A stretch of DNA of 64,000 bases from Streptomyces griseoluteus. Lineage in GTDB: Bacteria; Actinomycetota; Actinomycetes; Streptomycetales; Streptomycetaceae. Positions 59,874-64,000 of the stretch are shown here, in pieces. Position 1 is the stretch's first letter. Each line of letters begins with the position of its first letter. The translations under genes were made by a program, and so were the position numbers. The notes below the pieces were generated by a model, which was given only the letters and a program-made list of their open reading frames with translations, ran no database searches and had not been told where the DNA came from. The stretch covers positions 116,427-180,426 of the forward strand of contig JOBE01000006.1 of NCBI GenBank assembly GCA_000717735.1, in the 5' to 3' direction.

Positions 59874-60614
59874 GTGAGCGACAGCCCCACCGAGAACGTG
59901 AAGATCGACTTCCGGAGCGATGTCACCGTTGACCTGGTCAAGAGCGCGGCGGGCGACTCCGACGTCCTCTGGGCGGCCCGGGTGTCCACGGCGGGCGAGC
60001 AGTCGCTCGAAGAGCTCCAGAAGGACCCGGAGCGCTCGAAGGGCCTCATCAACTACCTGATGCGGGACCGCCACGGCAGCCCCTTCGAGCACAACTCGAT
60101 GACCTTCTTCATCAGCGCCCCGATCTTCGTCTTCCGCGAGTTCATGCGGCACCGCGTCGGCTGGTCGTACAACGAGGAATCGGGCCGCTACAGGGAGCTG
60201 GAGCCGGTCTTCTACGTTCCCGACGCCTCCCGCAAGCTCGTCCAGGAGGGCCGCCCCGGGAAGTACGTCTTCGTCGAGGGCAGCCAGGAGCAGCACGACC
60301 TGACGAGCCGCACGATGGAGGACTCGTACCGGACGGCCTACGCCGCCTACCAGGAAATGCTGGCGGCCGGCGTCGCCCGCGAGGTCGCCCGTTCGGTCCT
60401 CCCCGTCGGTCTCTTCTCCTCGATGTACGCCACGTGCAACGCGCGCTCGCTGATGCACTTCCTGGGCCTGCGCACCCAGCACGAGCTGGCCGCGGTCCCG
60501 TCCTTCCCGCAGCGGGAGATCGAAATGGTCGGCGAGAAGATGGAGGAGCACTGGGCCCGGCTGATGCCGCTGACCCACGCCGCCTTCAACAAGAACGGCC
60601 GTGTGGCCCCGTAG
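59874..60614 (+). CDS. thyX: Flavin-dependent thymidylate synthase
   Basis: A 246-residue FAD-dependent enzyme that makes dTMP from dUMP using methylene-tetrahydrofolate and NADPH. The ThyX signature is present as FMRHRVGWSYNEESGRY, with DRHGSPFEHNSMTFF before it and the NARSLMHFLGLR block after it. GTG at 59874 has GGAAGGA six bases upstream, and the resulting length equals what I recall for S. coelicolor ThyX; a GTG at 59838 would add 12 residues without support. The TAG stop codon is also the first triplet of the MITE-like element that follows. Confidence 0.96.
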   Translation: MSDSPTENVKIDFRSDVTVDLVKSAAGDSDVLWAARVSTAGEQSLEELQKDPERSKGLINYLMRDRHGSPFEHNSMTFFISAPIFVFREFMRHRVGWSYNEESGRYRELEPVFYVPDASRKLVQEGRPGKYVFVEGSQEQHDLTSRTMEDSYRTAYAAYQEMLAAGVAREVARSVLPVGLFSSMYATCNARSLMHFLGLRTQHELAAVPSFPQREIEMVGEKMEEHWARLMPLTHAAFNKNGRVAP

Positions 60615-60775
60615 GGGGTGTCTTCCCGATCATGCCGGGCTCGCGGGGTCTGGCACTGCGCATCGCCGCGTTGTCGTCGATCGCCATGGCTCCGCCATGA
60701 CTCCCTCCTCCGCCTTGCGATGCACGGCACCAGACCCCGCTCCCTGATCCGGCCTGATCGACAGGACACCCCCTA
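60612..60775. mobile_element. MITE-like element, copy 2, starting in the thyX stop codon
   Basis: A 164-bp element with 21-bp imperfect terminal inverted repeats (60612–60632, 60755–60775) beginning TAGGGGGTGTC and ending GACACCCCCTA. Its interior (ATGCCGGGCTCGCGGGG..., GCCATGGCTCCGCCATG, CTCCTCCGCCTTGCGATGC) matches the element at 27690–27885. It lacks that copy's 32-bp internal hairpin segment, and its terminal repeats differ in sequence while remaining self-complementary. No coding capacity. Confidence 0.75.
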
Positions 60776-60814
60776 GGGCACACATGTTCGAAGCTCCGAC
60801 GCGAAGTGTCCGTA

Positions 60815-60844
60815 TTGCGACGTTTCGCGAAGTTCATCTAGGCT
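60815..60844 (+). promoter_or_regulatory. Candidate vegetative promoter upstream of dapA
   Basis: TTGCGA (60815–60820) and TAGGCT (60839–60844) separated by 18 bases. Transcription would begin near 60851, only a few bases before a strong hairpin. Confidence 0.6.
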
Positions 60845-60855
60845 GATCAAACGGA

Positions 60856-60893
60856 CCCGGCGCTGCCTGAACCCCCGAGCAGGCAGCGCCGGG
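60856..60893 (+). terminator. Terminator-like hairpin directly after the dapA-region promoter
   Basis: Perfect 14-bp arms CCCGGCGCTGCCTG (60856–60869) and CAGGCAGCGCCGGG (60880–60893), 10-nt loop, followed by the pyrimidine tract CTCCTCTTCTCC. Lying between the promoter and dapA (60955), it would end most transcripts after about 50 bases, acting as an attenuator or making a short RNA. Confidence 0.65.
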
Positions 60894-60954
60894 CTCCTCT
60901 TCTCCTGTGCCCCTAAGGGACACCCGGCGCTGAGCAGCGAGTAGCGTGTTACCC

Positions 60955-61854
60955 ATGGCTCCGACCTCCACTCCGCAGACCCCCTTCGGGCGGGTCCTCA
61001 CCGCCATGGTCACGCCCTTCACGGCGGACGGCGCACTCGACCTCGATGGTGCCCAGCGACTGGCCACCCACCTCGTGGACGCAGGCAACGACGGCCTCGT
61101 CGTCAACGGCACCACCGGCGAGTCCCCCACCACCAGCGACGCGGAGAAATCGGAGCTGGTACGGGCGGTACTGGAGGCGGTCGGCGAACGCGCCCACATC
61201 GTGGCCGGCATCGGCACCAACGACACCCACCACTCCATCGAGCTCGCCCGCACCGCCGAGCGTGACGGCGCCCACGGCCTGCTCGCCGTGACCCCGTACT
61301 ACAACAAGCCCCCTCAGGAGGGCCTGTACCGGCACTTCTCGGCCATCGCCGACGCCACCGAGCTCCCGGTGATGCTCTACGACATCCCCGGCCGCAGCGG
61401 CGTCCCGATCGACACCGAGACGATCGTCCGGCTCGCGGAGCACCCGCGGATCGTCGCCAACAAGGACGCCAAGGGTGACCTCGGCCGCGCCAGCTGGGCC
61501 ATCGCCCGCTCCGGCCTCGCCTGGTACTCCGGCGACGACATGCTCAACCTGCCCCTGCTCTCCGTCGGCGCCTGCGGCTTCGTCTCCGTCGTGGGCCACC
61601 TCGTCACCCCGGAACTCCGCGCCCTCCTCGAAGCCCACCAGGGCGGCGAGGTCCAGAAGGCCACCGAGATCCACCAGAAGCTGCTGCCGGTCTACACCGG
61701 TATGTTCCGCACCCAGGGCGTCATGACCACCAAGGCCGCCCTCGCCCTCCAGGGCCTCCCGGCCGGCCCGCTGCGCCTGCCGCTCGTCGAGCTCTCCCCC
61801 CAGGAGACCGAGCAGCTCAAGGTCGACCTGGCCGCCGGCGGGGTAGAACTCTGA
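60955..61854 (+). CDS. dapA: 4-hydroxy-tetrahydrodipicolinate synthase
   Basis: A 299-residue TIM-barrel aldolase that condenses pyruvate and aspartate semialdehyde in lysine/diaminopimelate synthesis. The substrate loop NGTTGESPT (51–59), a catalytic Tyr in TPYYNKPP (115/116), the LYDIPGRSG motif (Tyr142) and the Schiff-base Lys170 in IVANKDAKGDL are all in place. ATG at 60955 is used; a GTG at 60946 would add three residues. It precedes rnj by 99 bases, and the order thyX–dapA–rnj is a familiar actinobacterial arrangement. Confidence 0.97.
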   Translation: MAPTSTPQTPFGRVLTAMVTPFTADGALDLDGAQRLATHLVDAGNDGLVVNGTTGESPTTSDAEKSELVRAVLEAVGERAHIVAGIGTNDTHHSIELARTAERDGAHGLLAVTPYYNKPPQEGLYRHFSAIADATELPVMLYDIPGRSGVPIDTETIVRLAEHPRIVANKDAKGDLGRASWAIARSGLAWYSGDDMLNLPLLSVGACGFVSVVGHLVTPELRALLEAHQGGEVQKATEIHQKLLPVYTGMFRTQGVMTTKAALALQGLPAGPLRLPLVELSPQETEQLKVDLAAGGVEL

Positions 61855-61904
61855 CAACGGACTTCACAACTGAACACTGACAACAGCAAGTGCACGAATG
61901 TCAT

Positions 61905-61936
61905 GCGCGCCACGTGCCAAGGGGTACGTGGCGTGC
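61905..61936 (+). promoter_or_regulatory. Hairpin just upstream of the RNase J ribosome binding site
   Basis: Arms 61905–61918 and 61923–61936 pair over 14 positions (two G·U) with an AAGG loop. The rnj ribosome site GAGGAG (61942–61947) starts five bases later. It lies in the dapA–rnj spacer and could be a processing site or a translational control element. Confidence 0.5.
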
Positions 61937-61953
61937 GTGGTGAGGAGAGTCTT

Positions 61954-63639
61954 TTGAGTCATCCGCATCCTGAACTCGGTGCCCCGCCGAAGCTCCCGAA
62001 GGGCGCCCTGCGCGTCATCCCGCTCGGCGGGCTCGGAGAAATCGGCCGGAACATGACGGTCTTCGAGTTCGACGGCCGTCTGCTCATCGTCGACTGCGGC
62101 GTCCTCTTCCCCGAAGAGGAGCAGCCGGGTGTCGACCTGATCCTCCCGGACTTCAGCATCATCCGGGACCGCCTCGACGACATCGAAGGCATCGTGCTCA
62201 CGCACGGCCACGAGGACCACATCGGTGCCGTCCCCTACCTGCTCCGGCTCAAGCCGGACATCCCGCTCATCGGCTCCAAGCTGACCCTCGCCCTGATCGA
62301 GGCCAAGCTCCAGGAGCACCGCATCCGCCCCTACACCCTCGAGGTGAAGGAAGGCGACCGGGAGGTCCTGGGTTCGTTCGACTGCGAGTTCATCGCGGTC
62401 AACCACTCCATCCCGGACGCCCTCGCGGTCGCCATCCGCACCCCCGCGGGCATGGCCGTCGCCACCGGCGACTTCAAGATGGACCAGCTTCCGCTGGACG
62501 GCCGCCTCACCGACCTGCACGCGTTCGCGCGTCTGAGCGAGGAAGGCATCGACCTTCTCCTCTCGGACTCCACGAACGCCGAGGTCCCGGGCTTCGTCCC
62601 GCCGGAGAAGGACATCTCCAACGTCCTGCGCACGGTCTTCGCGAACGCCCAGAAGCGGATCATCGTGGCGAGCTTCGCCAGCCACGTGCACCGCATCCAG
62701 CAGATCCTCGACGCCGCCCACGAGTACGGCCGCCGGGTCGCCTTCGTCGGCCGCTCGATGGTCCGCAACATGGGCATCGCCCGCGACCTGGGGTACCTGC
62801 GCGTGCCGGCCGGCCTCGTCGTGGACGTGAAGACCCTCGACGACCTGCCGGACGACGAGGTCGTGCTGGTCTGCACGGGCTCCCAGGGCGAGCCGATGGC
62901 GGCCCTGTCCCGCATGGCCAACCGGGACCACCAGATCCGCATCGTCCCCGGCGACACGGTCATCCTGGCCTCGTCCCTCATCCCGGGCAACGAGAACGCG
63001 GTCTACCGCGTGATCAACGGCCTGACCCGCTGGGGCGCGAACGTCGTCCACAAGGGCAACGCCAAGGTCCACGTCTCGGGCCACGCCTCGGCCGGCGAGC
63101 TGCTGTACTTCTACAACATCTGCCGCCCGAAGAACCTCATGCCGGTCCACGGCGAATGGCGCCACCTGCGCGCCAACGCCGAGCTCGGCGCCATGACGGG
63201 CATCCCGAAGGACCACATCGTCATCGCCGAGGACGGTGTCGTCGTCGACCTGGTCGACGGCCGCGCCCGCATCACCGGCAAGGTCCAGGCGGGTTACGTG
63301 TACGTCGACGGCCTCTCGGTCGGCGACGTCACGGAGGTCCACCTCAAGGACCGCCGCATCCTCGGCGAAGAGGGCATCATCTCGGTCTTCGTGGTGGTGG
63401 ACTCCTCGACCGGCAAGATCGTCAGCGGGCCGAACATCCACGCCCGCGGCTCCGGCATCGAGGACTCGGCGTTCGACGCCGTCGTCCCGAAGGTCGACCA
63501 GGCCCTGAACCGGTCGGCGCAGGACGGCGTGCTCGAACCGCACCAGCTCCAGCAGCTGATCCGCCGCACCGTCGGCAAGTGGGTCTCGGACACCTACCGC
63601 CGTCGCCCGATGATCCTTCCGGTCGTCGTAGAGGTCTGA
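61954..63639 (+). CDS. rnj: Ribonuclease J
   Basis: A 561-residue metallo-beta-lactamase/beta-CASP ribonuclease with both endo- and 5'–3' exonuclease activity by family knowledge. The metal motif HGHEDH is at residues 84–89. NHSIPDALAVAI, the ATGDFKMD motif and SDSTNAE follow, and the beta-CASP part has CTGSQGEPMAALSRMA and HVSGHASAGELL. The TTG start at 61954 is chosen because GAGGAG lies six bases upstream and the N-terminus (SHPHPELGAPPKLPKGALRV) and length fit Streptomyces RNase J. It takes part in rRNA maturation and mRNA decay. Confidence 0.96.
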   Translation: MSHPHPELGAPPKLPKGALRVIPLGGLGEIGRNMTVFEFDGRLLIVDCGVLFPEEEQPGVDLILPDFSIIRDRLDDIEGIVLTHGHEDHIGAVPYLLRLKPDIPLIGSKLTLALIEAKLQEHRIRPYTLEVKEGDREVLGSFDCEFIAVNHSIPDALAVAIRTPAGMAVATGDFKMDQLPLDGRLTDLHAFARLSEEGIDLLLSDSTNAEVPGFVPPEKDISNVLRTVFANAQKRIIVASFASHVHRIQQILDAAHEYGRRVAFVGRSMVRNMGIARDLGYLRVPAGLVVDVKTLDDLPDDEVVLVCTGSQGEPMAALSRMANRDHQIRIVPGDTVILASSLIPGNENAVYRVINGLTRWGANVVHKGNAKVHVSGHASAGELLYFYNICRPKNLMPVHGEWRHLRANAELGAMTGIPKDHIVIAEDGVVVDLVDGRARITGKVQAGYVYVDGLSVGDVTEVHLKDRRILGEEGIISVFVVVDSSTGKIVSGPNIHARGSGIEDSAFDAVVPKVDQALNRSAQDGVLEPHQLQQLIRRTVGKWVSDTYRRRPMILPVVVEV

Positions 63640-63652
63640 CCAGCGCAACACC

Positions 63653-63692
63653 GGAGCGGGGCCCCTCGATTTGCATCGGGGCGCCCCGCTCC
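63653..63692 (+). terminator. Terminator after rnj
   Basis: Arms 63653–63670 and 63675–63692 pair over 18 positions with one mismatch and one wobble, closing on TTGC. It lies 13 bases after the rnj stop and insulates the rRNA operon promoters downstream. Confidence 0.8.
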
Positions 63693-63766
63693 AGTACGTT
63701 TACGGCTCCGCCAGAACGGGAAGCCCCGGCGCCGAAGTGCGCCCGGACGGCCGACCGGGAGGCGGA

Positions 63767-64000
63767 AAGACTAAGTCAGAACTTCTGATAAAGTCTGAAA
63801 GCGCCGAAAGGCCCCGGAGCGAAAGCGAAAGGGACCGGAAAGCACCGAGGAAATCGGATCGGAAAGATCTGATAGAGTCGGAAACGCAGGAAAACGAAGT
63901 CCCGAAGGGAAGCCCGGAGGAAAGCCCGAGAGGGTGAGTACAAAGGAAGCGTCCGTTCCTTGAGAACTCAACAGCGTGCCAAAAATCAACGCCAGATTAG
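63767..64000 (+). promoter_or_regulatory. rRNA operon promoter and leader region (16S gene lies beyond the window)
   Basis: A purine-rich, gene-free stretch with much lower GC than its surroundings. Two related modules contain CTGATAAAGTCTGAAA (–10 candidate TAAAGT, 63789–63794) and CTGATAGAGTCGGAAA (–10 candidate TAGAGT, 63873–63878), as in multi-promoter Streptomyces rrn regions. The last 50 bases (TTGAGAACTCAACAGCGTGCC and following) match the conserved leader that precedes 16S rRNA in actinobacteria. The –35 boxes are weak. The 16S gene should start a few hundred bases past the end. Confidence 0.75.

Noticed and set aside
63671..63937. An 88-codon open frame after rnj
   Set aside because: It overlaps the rnj terminator and the rRNA promoter modules, its product is low-complexity Ser/Glu/Lys/Arg-rich, and it has no ribosome site.

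Overview
This window looks like a chromosomal core segment of a Streptomyces (high-GC actinobacterium). GC content is very high, with strong third-position GC bias and many GTG starts (plus one TTG). The gene order is typical for the genus: dxr–M50 protease–ispG, proS, rimP–nusA–ylxR–infB–rbfA–truB–ribF, an ESX/type VII locus, rpsO–pnp–pepR–dapB, then thyX, dapA and rnj. No tRNA, CRISPR array or intact insertion sequence was seen.

Layout. (1) 1–4254: the 3' end of an EamA transporter, an aldehyde dehydrogenase and a long acyl-CoA dehydrogenase. (2) 4368–10996: a divergent EPSP-synthase-like gene, dxr, a site-2 protease, ispG (two MEP isoprenoid steps) and two GNAT acetyltransferases. (3) 11126–15794: proS, then a reverse-strand group of an SPFH protein, a kinase-fold protein lacking its catalytic residues, a DUF4439 ferritin-like protein and a lipoprotein. 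(4) 15961–27687: the translation/transcription core rimP–nusA–ylxR–infB–DUF503–rbfA–truB, a 1,197-residue protease-like/NTPase fusion whose active-site motifs are altered, and ribF. (5) 27690–37404: a MITE-like repeat, a CYP158-type P450 divergent from an RppA type III polyketide synthase, a secreted RTX-repeat-like protein, and a five-gene peptide ABC transporter operon. (6) 37591–53256: a compact ESX locus with an EspI-like ATPase, EccE, EccB, mycosin, two WXG100 proteins, a DUF397 protein, EccC and EccD. (7) 53458–64000: rpsO–pnp–pepR–dapB, small membrane proteins, thyX followed by a second MITE-like copy, dapA, rnj, and the promoter/leader region of an rRNA operon whose 16S gene lies beyond the window.

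How the parts work together. The core genes supply isoprenoid precursors, ribosome maturation and initiation, lysine/diaminopimelate synthesis (dapB, dapA), flavin cofactors (ribF; FAD is used by ThyX) and RNA turnover (pnp, rnj). The RppA/P450 pair is expected to make and couple 1,3,6,8-tetrahydroxynaphthalene-type pigments. The ESX genes encode a membrane secretion machine (EccB/C/D/E plus mycosin) for the WXG100 pair.

Most notable observations: three ATGA-overlapped micro-ORFs and a hairpin immediately before infB; a protease-like/NTPase fusion with predicted dead protease and Arg-type P-loop between truB and ribF; a predicted pseudokinase; an EPSP-synthase-like protein with a rewritten phosphoenolpyruvate-site motif; two related MITE-like elements placed exactly at the 3' ends of ribF and thyX; and a promoter followed at once by a terminator-like hairpin upstream of dapA. 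All family assignments come from reading motifs, with no database search.
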